Translations under genes and position numbers: made by a program
Notes under the pieces: model-generated
What the model saw: the letters and a program-made list of their open reading frames with translations, nothing else
Told to the model about the DNA's origin: nothing
Databases searched by the model: none
NCBI GenBank assembly: GCA_902489595.1
Contig: CABUAS010000036.1
Coordinates: 1-17,270, forward strand
Length of the DNA: 17,270 nt
Source of the DNA: an uncultured Oscillospiraceae bacterium
GTDB taxonomy: Bacteria; Bacillota; Clostridia; Oscillospirales; Acutalibacteraceae
Direction: 5' to 3'
Shown: piece by piece, positions 1-8,402 of the stretch
Layout: every line of letters begins with the position of its first letter
Numbering within the stretch: the first letter of the stretch is position 1

Positions 1-13
1 TAATAATAAAATA

Positions 14-42
14 TTGAATATTTTGTTAAGATATGCGATAAT
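14..42 (+). promoter_or_regulatory. sigma-A promoter for gltX-glnS
   Basis: The -35 is TTGAAT (14-19), followed by a 17-nt spacer and the -10 GATAAT (37-42). A TGC just before the -10 makes it an extended -10. The predicted start of transcription is near 49, giving a leader of about 24 nt. The gltX ribosome binding site AGGAGA lies at 58-63. Confidence 0.6.
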
Positions 43-72
43 ATATTAATTAATTTTAGGAGAAACCGAATT

Positions 73-1731
73 ATGACTGATAATGAAAGACTTGCGGGGC
101 TTTTATTTCCCGATATAGATAAAACGCCCGATTATTATGAAAACCTTTTTCCGCAGAGAAATTTAAAGGAAGGCGCCAAAGTTACACGTTTTGCACCGAG
201 CCCTACAGGCTTTTTGCATTTCGGCAATCTTTTCACCTGTGTTACGGCATACAAAACCGCCAAGGATTCCGACGGAGTTTTCTTCGTGAGAGTTGAAGAC
301 ACCGACCAAAAAAGAAAGGTTGACGGTGCGATTGACATTATGCTGCAGGGACTTTCCGTTTACGGCGTTCAGGCTGACGAGGGCGTTGTTGCCGAAAACA
401 GGGAAATCGGAAACTACGGTCCATATTATCAGAGCCAAAGAAAAGAAATTTATCAGACCTACGCCAAAGCGCTTGTAGAGCAGGATCTGGCATACCCGTG
501 CTTCTGCTCTGCCGAAGAGCTTGACGAAATCAGAACTGCTCAGGAAAACGAAAGCACTAAAGGTTACTGGGGCAAATGGGCAAAATGCCGCAATCTTACT
601 ATAGATGAAATTGAACAGAAACTTGCCGACGGCAAAGCCTTTACCTTAAGACTGAAATCACCTGGCAGTCCTGACAAAAAATGCTTTTTCGACGATATGA
701 TTAAAGGCAAAATTGAAATGCCCGAAAATGTGCAGGATATTGTTCTGCTTAAATCAGACGGCATTCCGACCTACCATTTTGCACATGCAGTTGACGACCA
801 TTTAATGAGGACAACCCACGTATTCCGCGGTGATGAATGGATTTCAAGCACTCCAGTTCATTTGCAGTTATTCCGTGTTTTAGGCTTCAAACCGCCGAAA
901 TACGCACACGTTGCACCGATTATGAAGGAAGAAAACGGCGGCAAAAGAAAATTATCAAAGCGCAAAGACCCCGAGGCAGCCGTTTCATACTACATTGAAC
1001 AGGGATTTCCGCAGGAGAGCGTAAACGAATATATAATGACGATTGCCAATTCCAATTTTGAGGACTGGCGCAGAGCAAACAAAACAGAGCCGATTGAAAA
1101 GTTCCCGTTCAGCCTTAAAAAGATGAGCGTTTCGGGCGCACTGTTTGATATGGTTAAACTGACAGACGTTTCAAAAAATGTTATTTCGACAATGACGGCA
1201 CAGACTGTTTACAATAAAACGCTTGAATGGGCAGAGCGGTACAACGAAAAACTTGCAAGCCTTTTCAAAGCAGACCCCGAATACGCCGTAAACATTCTTA
1301 ATATCGACCGTGAAAACAAAAAGCCGAGAAAGGACATTGCAAAATGGAGCGATGTTGAAGATTACATCAGTTATATGTATGACGAAACATTTATACCATG
1401 CTATGATTTAACAGGCAATGCAACGCCGGAGCTTGCGGCTGAGGTTCTTGAAAAATATATCAATATGCTTGATATAAATGACGACAAAGACGAGTGGTTC
1501 GGCAGAATGAAAGACCTTTGTCCGCTTGTCGGCTGCACACCGAATGTTAAAGAATACAAACAAAACCCCGACGATTTCAGAGGTCACGTTGGTGACGTTT
1601 CAACCATAATCCGTGTGGCGCTTACAGGCAGAACCAACACACCTGATTTATACTACATCACTGCACTTCTGGGCAAAGAAAGAGTATTAAAACGCCTTTG
1701 CAGTGCACTTGAATATTATAAAGGAGAATAA
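73..1731 (+). CDS. gltX: glutamyl-tRNA synthetase (glutamate--tRNA ligase)
   Basis: It charges tRNA-Glu (possibly also tRNA-Gln in some lineages) with glutamate in the cytoplasm, using ATP. The class I signature sits at residues 41-52 as APSPTGFLHFGN, so the HIGH box reads HFGN. The KMSKS-like loop is KRKLSKR at 291-297. The first ~38 residues precede the usual start of the Rossmann fold, and at 552 aa the protein is longer than the common 460-500 aa enzyme. The remainder after the KMSKS loop is the anticodon-binding region, which looks divergent. The ATG at 73 is supported by AGGAGA at 58-63 with 9-nt spacing. It is the first gene of an operon, and its stop codon is 3 nt before the glnS start. 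The GluRS assignment is secure. Whether it is a standard or a specialised GluRS cannot be told from sequence alone. Confidence 0.93.
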   Translation: MTDNERLAGLLFPDIDKTPDYYENLFPQRNLKEGAKVTRFAPSPTGFLHFGNLFTCVTAYKTAKDSDGVFFVRVEDTDQKRKVDGAIDIMLQGLSVYGVQADEGVVAENREIGNYGPYYQSQRKEIYQTYAKALVEQDLAYPCFCSAEELDEIRTAQENESTKGYWGKWAKCRNLTIDEIEQKLADGKAFTLRLKSPGSPDKKCFFDDMIKGKIEMPENVQDIVLLKSDGIPTYHFAHAVDDHLMRTTHVFRGDEWISSTPVHLQLFRVLGFKPPKYAHVAPIMKEENGGKRKLSKRKDPEAAVSYYIEQGFPQESVNEYIMTIANSNFEDWRRANKTEPIEKFPFSLKKMSVSGALFDMVKLTDVSKNVISTMTAQTVYNKTLEWAERYNEKLASLFKADPEYAVNILNIDRENKKPRKDIAKWSDVEDYISYMYDETFIPCYDLTGNATPELAAEVLEKYINMLDINDDKDEWFGRMKDLCPLVGCTPNVKEYKQNPDDFRGHVGDVSTIIRVALTGRTNTPDLYYITALLGKERVLKRLCSALEYYKGE

Positions 1732-1734
1732 GAT

Positions 1735-3414
1735 ATGGATAACGAAGTAAAAGAAATCAAAGAATCCTCAAATTTCATCCACGATTTTATTGACAAGGAT
1801 TTAGAAGACGGCGTTTATTCAAGAGTTCAGACCCGTTTCCCCCCCGAGCCGAACGGCTATCTGCATATCGGCCACGCCAAGGCTATCTGCATTAATTTCG
1901 GCACGAAAGAAAAATACAAGGGCATCTGCAATTTAAGACTTGATGACACAAACCCTGTTAAGGAAGACACCGAATACGTTGACGCTATCAAAGAGGATAT
2001 TGAATGGCTCGGTTTTAACTGGGACAATCTTTATTTTGCATCTGATTATTTTGATTTCATTTATGACTGCGCAGTAAAACTTATCAAAAAGGGCAAGGCG
2101 TTTGTATGTGACCTTACACCCGAACAGCAAAGAGAATACCGCGGCACTTTGACCGAACCCGGCAAAGAAAGCCCTTACAGAAACCGCAGTGTTGAAGAAA
2201 ACCTTGATTTATTCACAAGAATGACAAACGGCGAATTCCCCGAGGGTTCAAAGGTTCTTCGTGCAAAAATTGATATGGCAAGTCCGAATATGAATATGCG
2301 CGACCCGATTATTTACCGTATTATGTACGCACATCACCACAGAACGGGCGACAAATGGTGCGTTTACCCGATGTATGACTTTGCACACCCGCTGTCTGAC
2401 GCCTGCGAAAAGGTTACGCACTCACTCTGCTCACTTGAATTTGAAAACCACAGACCGCTTTATGACTGGGTTGTAAACGAGTGTATTGACGGCGAAAAGC
2501 CAAGACAGATTGAATTTGCAAGGCTGAATCTGAACTACACCTTAACATCAAAAAGAAAATGCCTTAAACTGGTGCAGGACAATATTGTAAGCGGCTGGGA
2601 CGACCCGAGAATGGCAACCATCAGCGGTATGAGAAGACGAGGCTACCCTGCCGAGGCAATCCGTGATTTCTGCGATAGAATCGGCGTTTCAAAAGCATAC
2701 AGTGTTGTTGATTTTCCGCTTCTTGAGGCGTGTGTACGTGACCACCTCGGTGCAGAATCAAGGCGTGCAATGGCAGTTATTGACCCGCTTAAACTTGTAA
2801 TTGACAACTACCCTGATAACAAAACGGAAGAAATTGAATGCGATTATCACCCCGACCACCCTGAATACGGTTCACGCACGATGCCGTTTTCAAAGGAACT
2901 GTGGATTGAACAGAACGACTTTATGATTGAGCCGATTAAAAAATACAGACGTTTGTTTGTAGGCAATGAAGTACGACTTTACAAAGCATATTTTGTAACC
3001 TGCACAGGCTATGATTTGGATGAAAACGGCGAAGTCTGCTGTGTTCACTGCACATATGACCCCGAAACACTCGGCGGTGATGCACCCGACGGCAGAAAGG
3101 TTAAAGGCACAATCCACTGGGTTGACGCAAAGGATAACCGCCCTGCCGAAATCAGACTTTATGAACGACTGTTTGATGTTGAAAACCCAAGTGACGAAGA
3201 CGGCGTAAGTTCATTTGAAGATAACCTCAACCTGAATTCACTCGTAATTGTAAACGGATATGTTGAAAAAGCAATCGCAGACTGCGAAATCGGCGCAAAA
3301 TACCAATTTATGAGAAACGGCTATTTCTGCAAGGACAAAGACTCAACAGATGGTAACATCGTTTTCAACCGCACAGTCGCCCTGCGTGACAGCTTTAATA
3401 AGAAGAACAGTTGA
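1735..3414 (+). CDS. glnS: glutaminyl-tRNA synthetase
   Basis: It attaches glutamine directly to tRNA-Gln in the cytoplasm. Residues 36-49 carry PPEPNGYLHIGHAK with a canonical HIGH box at 44-47. The second class I signature is TLTSKRK at 269-275, and the GlnRS-typical stretch around 'THSLCSLEFENHRPLYDW' is present. The length of 559 aa is close to the E. coli enzyme (about 554 aa), so the two-barrel anticodon domain is complete. The ribosome binding site AAGGAG (1721-1726) lies inside the last codons of gltX, which implies translational coupling. GlnRS is patchily distributed in Bacillota, many of which use GatCAB amidation instead. Its pairing with a non-standard GluRS is notable. The gene ends at a bidirectional terminator. 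Confidence 0.95.
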   Translation: MDNEVKEIKESSNFIHDFIDKDLEDGVYSRVQTRFPPEPNGYLHIGHAKAICINFGTKEKYKGICNLRLDDTNPVKEDTEYVDAIKEDIEWLGFNWDNLYFASDYFDFIYDCAVKLIKKGKAFVCDLTPEQQREYRGTLTEPGKESPYRNRSVEENLDLFTRMTNGEFPEGSKVLRAKIDMASPNMNMRDPIIYRIMYAHHHRTGDKWCVYPMYDFAHPLSDACEKVTHSLCSLEFENHRPLYDWVVNECIDGEKPRQIEFARLNLNYTLTSKRKCLKLVQDNIVSGWDDPRMATISGMRRRGYPAEAIRDFCDRIGVSKAYSVVDFPLLEACVRDHLGAESRRAMAVIDPLKLVIDNYPDNKTEEIECDYHPDHPEYGSRTMPFSKELWIEQNDFMIEPIKKYRRLFVGNEVRLYKAYFVTCTGYDLDENGEVCCVHCTYDPETLGGDAPDGRKVKGTIHWVDAKDNRPAEIRLYERLFDVENPSDEDGVSSFEDNLNLNSLVIVNGYVEKAIADCEIGAKYQFMRNGYFCKDKDSTDGNIVFNRTVALRDSFNKKNS

Positions 3415-3422
3415 TTACAACA

Positions 3423-3451
3423 AAACGGACAATTGAAATGATTGTCCGTTT
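3423..3451. terminator. bidirectional intrinsic terminator between glnS and the GH123-like gene
   Basis: This is a perfect 11-bp stem, AAACGGACAAT (3423-3433) with ATTGTCCGTTT (3441-3451), around a 7-nt loop. A T-rich tail follows on each strand. It lies 9 nt after the glnS stop and 12 nt from the stop of the converging minus-strand gene, so it can serve both. Confidence 0.85.
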
Positions 3452-3463
3452 ATTATTTATACG

Positions 3464-5077
3464 TTATATATTTTCTGAAATTGCTTTATTTATACGTTCA
3501 CGAACTTCCGAAAGCCAAGCAGCACTATGCGGATAATCACTGAATGTCAGCGGCTTATCAAGTCCCTGTTCAACGATTGCAAGCGTTTTATCATAACCGA
3601 TTTTACTTTCAAGCAACTGAAGTGCCCTCATATCCTGAAAAGCGTCATAAAATACGTGAAATCTTGTTGAATCAAGCGGCGTTCTGTCTTCGCCGGGATA
3701 AACAACAAAGCTGTCCCCTGCCTGAAATTTTCCGCCTGCATCTGCAACCTCAAACGGATTGATAAGTTTCTTTGAAAACTGAGTATAATAAAAATTGTAT
3801 CCCCAGTGCAGAAAACCTTTCACTTTATACTTATACATCTGAAGTCCGAGAACTCTGTTTCGCTCAGGCGGCATTGAGAAAAACCTGTTTGAAACATAAT
3901 TATTATCCTGTGAACAGCAGTAATAAGTCCACAGCTCCGGAACCTTGCCTATAAACTGATCAACATGATTATTTGCAGGAATCGGGTGTTTAATAATGCC
4001 GAGCTTATAAAACGCAAACGCAGAAAGCGCATCAACAATTTTAAAGCCTTTAAAATTATCGGCAATAATTTTTGCTGCTTTTTTATAAGGTATCAGCATA
4101 CTGAGCGCAGGTTCGTCAGACACGTGAAACAAACACTTTTCACGTATTCCTTTTTTATCAATATAGGCTGTTATAGCCTTTGCAAACTGCCTGATAAACT
4201 CTTTGTATTCCCTGCCTGACGCTTTCGTTTTCCAGCCGAAAATCTGTACCAACTCGCCGTTTTTCTCAGCAATAATTTTAGGTGCGTGGCGTGCGCCCCA
4301 CTGGGTAAACAAGTGGCTCATTTCAAAATATTTTATACCGCACCTATTACACATTTCTATCCATTTATCAAGTTTATCAAACGCAAAGGAATACTTATTT
4401 TTGCCCGTAACCTTAACGTCAACAAGCTGAACGGTCGGGCGTTCCTTGCCCACTTCGGTATCAAGCGGCGGAGTAAACAGAGGTGTTAAAACGCAGTTCA
4501 TACCGTATTCTACCGCACGGCGAAGGAAATTTTCCACCGTCTGCCAGTATTCAGGCGAAAAAGCCTCAAAGCCGTAATAGCTCATAAGGCAGTCGGTATG
4601 AAACCAGTTTGTGAAAATCAAACTTTGCTCAGGCAGTCTGGCGTCAATAACATCAACTGAAATCTCACACTGCTCATCGCCTGACGAAACAGTAATTTTA
4701 TGCGTGCCTGACGGCAGATTATCATCATTAATCTGAACCCATACGGTATTAAGCCCGTCATATTCGGCAGTAAATTCAGCTGAAGCAAGCGGCAAAAGCA
4801 AATCGGGATAATAATCATTTCCGCTCTTAATGCAGTAATCATCTGCATTTTTGCTAACGGTATAGCCGCCTTTAATCATTTTTACATATGAAAAATGCAA
4901 ACTGCTTTCAATATCGGACTGGACAGAAAACGAAACCTTTTCGCCCTTTTCTGCACTGAAAACAATCTGAAAATCCTTTTTCTCATTTTTAAGCATTGAA
5001 AAGCCTTTGCACTCGGCAATATTTTTACTGTTTGCAAACACTTTTTCAAGTGAAGATGCAATAAACATTTTTTTCAT
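3464..5077 (-). CDS. GH123/DUF4091-type glycosidase-like protein
   Basis: This resembles the glycoside hydrolase 123 (former DUF4091) family, whose characterised members are beta-N-acetylgalactosaminidases using an adjacent Asp-Glu pair and substrate assistance. Here the pair is in HVSDEP, D321-E322 when counted from the chosen start. A beta-rich N-terminal half (to about residue 150) precedes a barrel region rich in aromatic and Trp motifs (NWFHTDC, TQWGARHAP, LHWGYNFYY). A C-terminal DUF4091-like stretch (GDSFVVYPG, RFHVFYDAFQDMRAL) follows. The ATG at 5077 is preferred because AGGTGA (5083-5088) lies 5 nt upstream; an in-frame ATG at 5098 has no such site. This start gives 537 aa with no signal peptide or membrane segment, so it should be cytoplasmic and act on imported sugars. 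No transporter or other glycosidase is adjacent. The family call is from remembered motifs and the substrate is inferred. Confidence 0.7.
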   Translation of the reverse strand: MKKMFIASSLEKVFANSKNIAECKGFSMLKNEKKDFQIVFSAEKGEKVSFSVQSDIESSLHFSYVKMIKGGYTVSKNADDYCIKSGNDYYPDLLLPLASAEFTAEYDGLNTVWVQINDDNLPSGTHKITVSSGDEQCEISVDVIDARLPEQSLIFTNWFHTDCLMSYYGFEAFSPEYWQTVENFLRRAVEYGMNCVLTPLFTPPLDTEVGKERPTVQLVDVKVTGKNKYSFAFDKLDKWIEMCNRCGIKYFEMSHLFTQWGARHAPKIIAEKNGELVQIFGWKTKASGREYKEFIRQFAKAITAYIDKKGIREKCLFHVSDEPALSMLIPYKKAAKIIADNFKGFKIVDALSAFAFYKLGIIKHPIPANNHVDQFIGKVPELWTYYCCSQDNNYVSNRFFSMPPERNRVLGLQMYKYKVKGFLHWGYNFYYTQFSKKLINPFEVADAGGKFQAGDSFVVYPGEDRTPLDSTRFHVFYDAFQDMRALQLLESKIGYDKTLAIVEQGLDKPLTFSDYPHSAAWLSEVRERINKAISENI

Positions 5078-5106
5078 ACAGATCACCTCTAAATTCATAT
5101 GTTATC

Positions 5107-5135
5107 ATTTTAACAAAAACGCCCAAATTTGTAAA
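5107..5135 (-). promoter_or_regulatory. sigma-A promoter for the GH123-like gene
   Basis: On the minus strand, TTTACA (5135-5130) is followed by a 17-nt spacer and TAAAAT (5112-5107). TGT immediately before the -10 makes it extended. The predicted start is near 5100, about 20 nt upstream of the chosen ATG and its AGGTGA site. A transcript starting there would barely include the alternative ATG at 5098, which supports the start at 5077. Confidence 0.55.
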
Positions 5136-5183
5136 GCACGACGATAATTTTAATAAAAATAAATATAAACACCCTGTAAACTC

Positions 5184-5212
5184 TTGCCAATTTGCGCCGT
5201 TAGTGGTAAAAT
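5184..5212 (+). promoter_or_regulatory. sigma-A promoter for typA
   Basis: TTGCCA (5184-5189), a 17-nt spacer and TAAAAT (5207-5212). The predicted start is near 5219, giving a ~40-nt leader to the TTG start codon at 5260. It diverges from the GH123-like promoter about 50 bp to the left. Confidence 0.6.
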
Positions 5213-5259
5213 ATTATGATTAAAAATAAGGATTTTAAAATTTATTGAAGGTGACGAAT

Positions 5260-7086
5260 TTGAGCGAGAGAAAAAATATTAAAAACATAGCAATCATTGC
5301 CCACGTTGACCACGGCAAAACAACGCTTGTTGACGAAATGCTTCGCCAGAGCGGTACTTTCCGTGCAAATGAGGTTGTTGACGAGCGTGTTATGGACAGC
5401 AATGACCTTGAAAAAGAGCGAGGCATTACCATTTTATCAAAAAATACATCTATTCACTATAAAGACACGAAAATCAATATTGTAGACACCCCGGGCCACG
5501 CCGATTTCGGCGGTGAGGTTGAGCGTATTTTAACAATGGTAGACGGCGTTCTGCTGCTTGTTGACGCTTTTGAGGGCTGTATGCCGCAGACAAGATTTGT
5601 TCTCAAAAAAGCACTCGGTCTTCACAAAACACCGCTTGTTGTTATCAACAAAATTGACCGTGACGGCGCACGACCTGCCGAGGTTATTGATGAAGTGCTT
5701 GACCTTTTCATTGAACTCGGTGCAGACGAAAATCAGATTGATTTCCCTGTTATCTACGCATCTGCAAGAAACGGCTATTCAAGCACCGACCCCGATGTAA
5801 GAGAGGGCGATATGCGTCCCCTGCTTGACGCTATTCTTGAAAATATCCCGTCACCGGAAGGCGATGAAAACGGTCCTGCTCAAATTTTATTTTCTTCACT
5901 TGAATATGACGAATATGTGGGCAGAATCGGCGTAGGCAGAGTTGAAAGAGGCGTTGTTAAAGTCAACACGCCGTATGTGCTATGCAAGCAGGATGAAAGC
6001 AGAGAAAACATCAGAATCACCAAGCTTTATCAGTTTGAAGGGCTTAAAAGAGTGCCCTGCAACGAAGCAACCGTAGGTGATTTAATCTGCGTGGCAGGTA
6101 TTCCCGACCTTAACATCGGCGAAACTGCGTGCGACCCCGAATGCGTTGAGCCGCTGCCTTTCGTTAAGATAGACGAGCCTACAATCAGCATGAATTTCAT
6201 TGTAAACGATTCGCCGTTTGCAGGCAGAGAGGGCAAATATGTAACCAGCCGAAACATACGTGAAAGACTTTTCAAAGAGGTTGAAACCAATGTTTCAATG
6301 CGTGTTGAAGAAACCGATTCTATGGACACTTTCAAAGTATCGGGACGCGGCGAGCTTCACCTTTCAATCCTTATTGAAACAATGCGACGTGAAAACTATG
6401 AATTCCAGGTTTCACGCCCGCAGGTAATTCTCAAAAAAGACGAGCAGACAGGCAAAACGCTTGAACCGATTGAACTTGCAATTATTGAAGTGCCCGAAGA
6501 ATATGTCGGCACTGTTATGGAAAAGCTCTGCTCACGCAAGGGCGAAATTGAAAATATGGACACACGTTCAACCGGTATGACCCACCTTGAAATCAAAATT
6601 CCGTCAAGAGGACTTATCGGCTACAGAAGCGAGTTCCTTACAGACACAAACGGCAACGGCATTATGAACCAGTTGTTCATCGGTTATGAGGAATACAAGG
6701 GCGATATTGCGACGAGAACAAGAGGTTCAATCGTTGTTCACGAAACAGGCACAACAACGGGCTACGGTCTTTGGAATACGCAGGACAGAGGCAAGCTTTT
6801 CATAGGTCCCGGCGTTGAAGTATACGAGGGTATGATTGTAGGCGAATGTGCTAAAGATGAGGACATTGTATGCAACGTCTGCAAGAAAAAGCACGTTACA
6901 AACACACGTGCAAGCGGTTCAGATGAAGCCTTAAAGCTTGTTCCGCCTACAACGCTTTCACTTGAGCAGAGCATGGAATTCCTCGCCGATGATGAGCTGC
7001 TTGAGGTTACACCGAAATCAATCCGCCTTCGCAAAACCATTCTTGACAAATCCCTCCGCCTCAAAGCCGAGAGCAGGAAGAAATAA
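5260..7086 (+). CDS. typA: translational GTPase TypA/BipA
   Basis: A ribosome-associated GTPase of the EF-G family, linked in other bacteria to 50S assembly and to growth under stress or cold. The GTPase motifs are G1 AHVDHGKT at 14-21, G2 ERGITI at 53-58, G3 DTPGHA at 76-81 and G4 NKID at 130-133. The G5-like YASARNG and the EF-G-like domains follow, and the TypA C-terminal region is complete. I choose the TTG at 5260 (giving LSERKNIKNIAI, read as Met), because AAGGTG at 5248-5253 sits 6 nt upstream. A more distant in-frame TTG at 5245 has no site and overlaps this one. The resulting 608 aa equals the usual family length. It is monocistronic or read into hemW across a palindromic repeat. Confidence 0.95.
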   Translation: MSERKNIKNIAIIAHVDHGKTTLVDEMLRQSGTFRANEVVDERVMDSNDLEKERGITILSKNTSIHYKDTKINIVDTPGHADFGGEVERILTMVDGVLLLVDAFEGCMPQTRFVLKKALGLHKTPLVVINKIDRDGARPAEVIDEVLDLFIELGADENQIDFPVIYASARNGYSSTDPDVREGDMRPLLDAILENIPSPEGDENGPAQILFSSLEYDEYVGRIGVGRVERGVVKVNTPYVLCKQDESRENIRITKLYQFEGLKRVPCNEATVGDLICVAGIPDLNIGETACDPECVEPLPFVKIDEPTISMNFIVNDSPFAGREGKYVTSRNIRERLFKEVETNVSMRVEETDSMDTFKVSGRGELHLSILIETMRRENYEFQVSRPQVILKKDEQTGKTLEPIELAIIEVPEEYVGTVMEKLCSRKGEIENMDTRSTGMTHLEIKIPSRGLIGYRSEFLTDTNGNGIMNQLFIGYEEYKGDIATRTRGSIVVHETGTTTGYGLWNTQDRGKLFIGPGVEVYEGMIVGECAKDEDIVCNVCKKKHVTNTRASGSDEALKLVPPTTLSLEQSMEFLADDELLEVTPKSIRLRKTILDKSLRLKAESRKK

Positions 7087-7105
7087 AACAGAATAAAACA
7101 TAATC

Positions 7106-7169
7106 GTAGGGAGGGTCTCTGTGCCCTCCCGTTTATTTAATACGGTGCATCAAGAGCGCCGCACCCTAC
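7106..7169. repeat. composite GTAGGG-bounded palindromic repeat
   Basis: The unit starts GTAGGG and ends CCCTAC, 64 bp in all. The left half holds a 7-bp palindrome, GGGAGGG (7109-7115) with CCCTCCC (7124-7130), around an 8-nt loop. It is followed by GTTTATTT, so in RNA it looks like an intrinsic terminator after typA. The right half (about 7141-7169) holds a second imperfect hairpin, GGTGC (7144-7148) with GCACC (7161-7165). The left half recurs at 8234, 11147 and 12496. Confidence 0.8.
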
Positions 7170-7191
7170 AAAAAATATTCAAGGTGAGCCT

Positions 7192-8229
7192 ATGAACAAC
7201 TCCGCAGGACTTTATATTCACATACCGTTTTGCAAATCAAAATGCCCGTACTGTGATTTTTACAGTATGAAATACGATAAAAACATTGCACAAAATTATG
7301 TTGGCAGACTGAAAAAAGAATTTGAAAAATACCGCGGTGCTGAATTTGACACCGTTTATTTCGGCGGCGGCACGCCGAGCATTCTGCCGCCTGAAATGAT
7401 TGCCGATATTCTTGACAGCGTGCACAAAAATTTTAAAATTTTGCCCGATAACGAGATAACGGTTGAATGCAATCCGTCAAAAGACCTTGAAAATGACTTC
7501 AGAATTTATGAAAGCGTCGGCATCAACCGAGTTTCAATCGGTATGCAGAGTGCCGTTAAAGAAGAACGCCTTGCACTCGGCAGAATTGCAGGCAAGAAAG
7601 AGGTTGCAAAAGCCGTTTATGATGCTAAAAGAGCAGGAATTTCAAACATCAGCCTTGATATAATGATCGGCACACCGAAGCAGACAGAGCAGGGCATTGA
7701 CGAAACGCTTAAATTCGTTCGCGATATGGACATCGCCCATATTTCAGCCTATATGCTGAAAATTGAGCAGGGCACGCCGTTTTACAAAATGCAAAACAAA
7801 ATTGAATTTCCTAATGAAGATTTTGTCAGCGATATGTATTTGAAAATCGTTGATGAACTTGAAAAAATGGGGCTTCATCAATACGAAATCAGCAATTTTG
7901 CCAAAACAGGGTACGAAAGCAGGCATAACACGAAATACTGGAAACTTGCACCGTATCTCGGTATCGGCGCAACGGCATACTCGCTGTGGAACGGCAAAAG
8001 ATTTCATTATGATAAGGATTTTAATATTATTTTTGACGAAATCAGCAGCACTGACGAAGAAAAAATAATGCTCGGTCTGCGCCTGAAAAGCGGCATAGAC
8101 CCGAGCATTATAAACAACGATTATCAAAAATATGTTGATATGGGTTATATGGAAATCAGAAACAGCAGACTTTCATTCACGCCGAAAGGTTTTCTGGTTT
8201 CAAATACAATATTAAGTGAATTGATATAA
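7192..8229 (+). CDS. hemW: HemW-type radical SAM protein (heme chaperone, formerly 'oxygen-independent coproporphyrinogen oxidase-like')
   Basis: A cytoplasmic radical SAM enzyme. HemW proteins bind heme and a [4Fe-4S] cluster and are thought to deliver heme to respiratory proteins. The C-x3-C-x2-C cluster motif is at C14, C18 and C21 (HIPFCKSKCPYCDF), followed by the SAM-binding FGGGTPS. The HemW hallmark HNxxYW is HNTKYW at 245-250, which separates it from true HemN. At 345 aa it is slightly shorter than E. coli HemW (~378). The ATG at 7192 has AAGGTG at 7181-7186 with 5-nt spacing. It lies downstream of typA in the same direction, with a repeat hairpin between. No heme biosynthesis gene is nearby, so its physiological partner is unknown. 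Confidence 0.9.
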   Translation: MNNSAGLYIHIPFCKSKCPYCDFYSMKYDKNIAQNYVGRLKKEFEKYRGAEFDTVYFGGGTPSILPPEMIADILDSVHKNFKILPDNEITVECNPSKDLENDFRIYESVGINRVSIGMQSAVKEERLALGRIAGKKEVAKAVYDAKRAGISNISLDIMIGTPKQTEQGIDETLKFVRDMDIAHISAYMLKIEQGTPFYKMQNKIEFPNEDFVSDMYLKIVDELEKMGLHQYEISNFAKTGYESRHNTKYWKLAPYLGIGATAYSLWNGKRFHYDKDFNIIFDEISSTDEEKIMLGLRLKSGIDPSIINNDYQKYVDMGYMEIRNSRLSFTPKGFLVSNTILSELI

Positions 8230-8233
8230 TCAA

Positions 8234-8260
8234 CGGGAGGGCGCAGAGACCCTCCCCTAC
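8234..8260 (-). repeat. GTAGGGGAGGG palindromic repeat, second copy
   Basis: Read on the minus strand it is GTAGGGGAGGG, TCTCTGCG and CCCTCCCG, almost identical to the left half of the repeat at 7106. The arms are GGGAGGG (8235-8241) and CCCTCCC (8250-8256). It begins 5 nt after the hemW stop codon. Confidence 0.8.
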
Positions 8261-8290
8261 AAAAGTAAACAAAAATAATCTCAACCTTAA

Positions 8291-8332
8291 AAAAAGCACA
8301 TCGCAATGCAAAAGCAAAACGATGTGTTTTTT
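8291..8332. terminator. bidirectional intrinsic terminator after hemW
   Basis: CACATCG (8297-8303) pairs with CGATGTG (8320-8326). A G-T wobble and five A-T pairs extend the stem to 13 bp (8291/8332). The loop is 16 nt. A T run on each strand makes it usable by hemW from the left and by the lipoprotein gene from the right. Confidence 0.8.
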
Positions 8333-8402
8333 AAGAGCAAAATGAATTATACTATTACAAATAACTATCTAAAACATTACTGAGTAAATGATTGCTGCTC
8401 AA

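Noticed and set aside
5245..5259. Extra five codons from a TTG upstream of the chosen typA start
   Set aside because: This TTG overlaps the AAGGTG ribosome binding site that serves the TTG at 5260, and the shorter form matches usual TypA length.
7744..8127. 127-codon minus-strand open frame opposite hemW
   Set aside because: It is wholly antisense to a clear HemW coding sequence, with no ribosome binding site or recognisable product.
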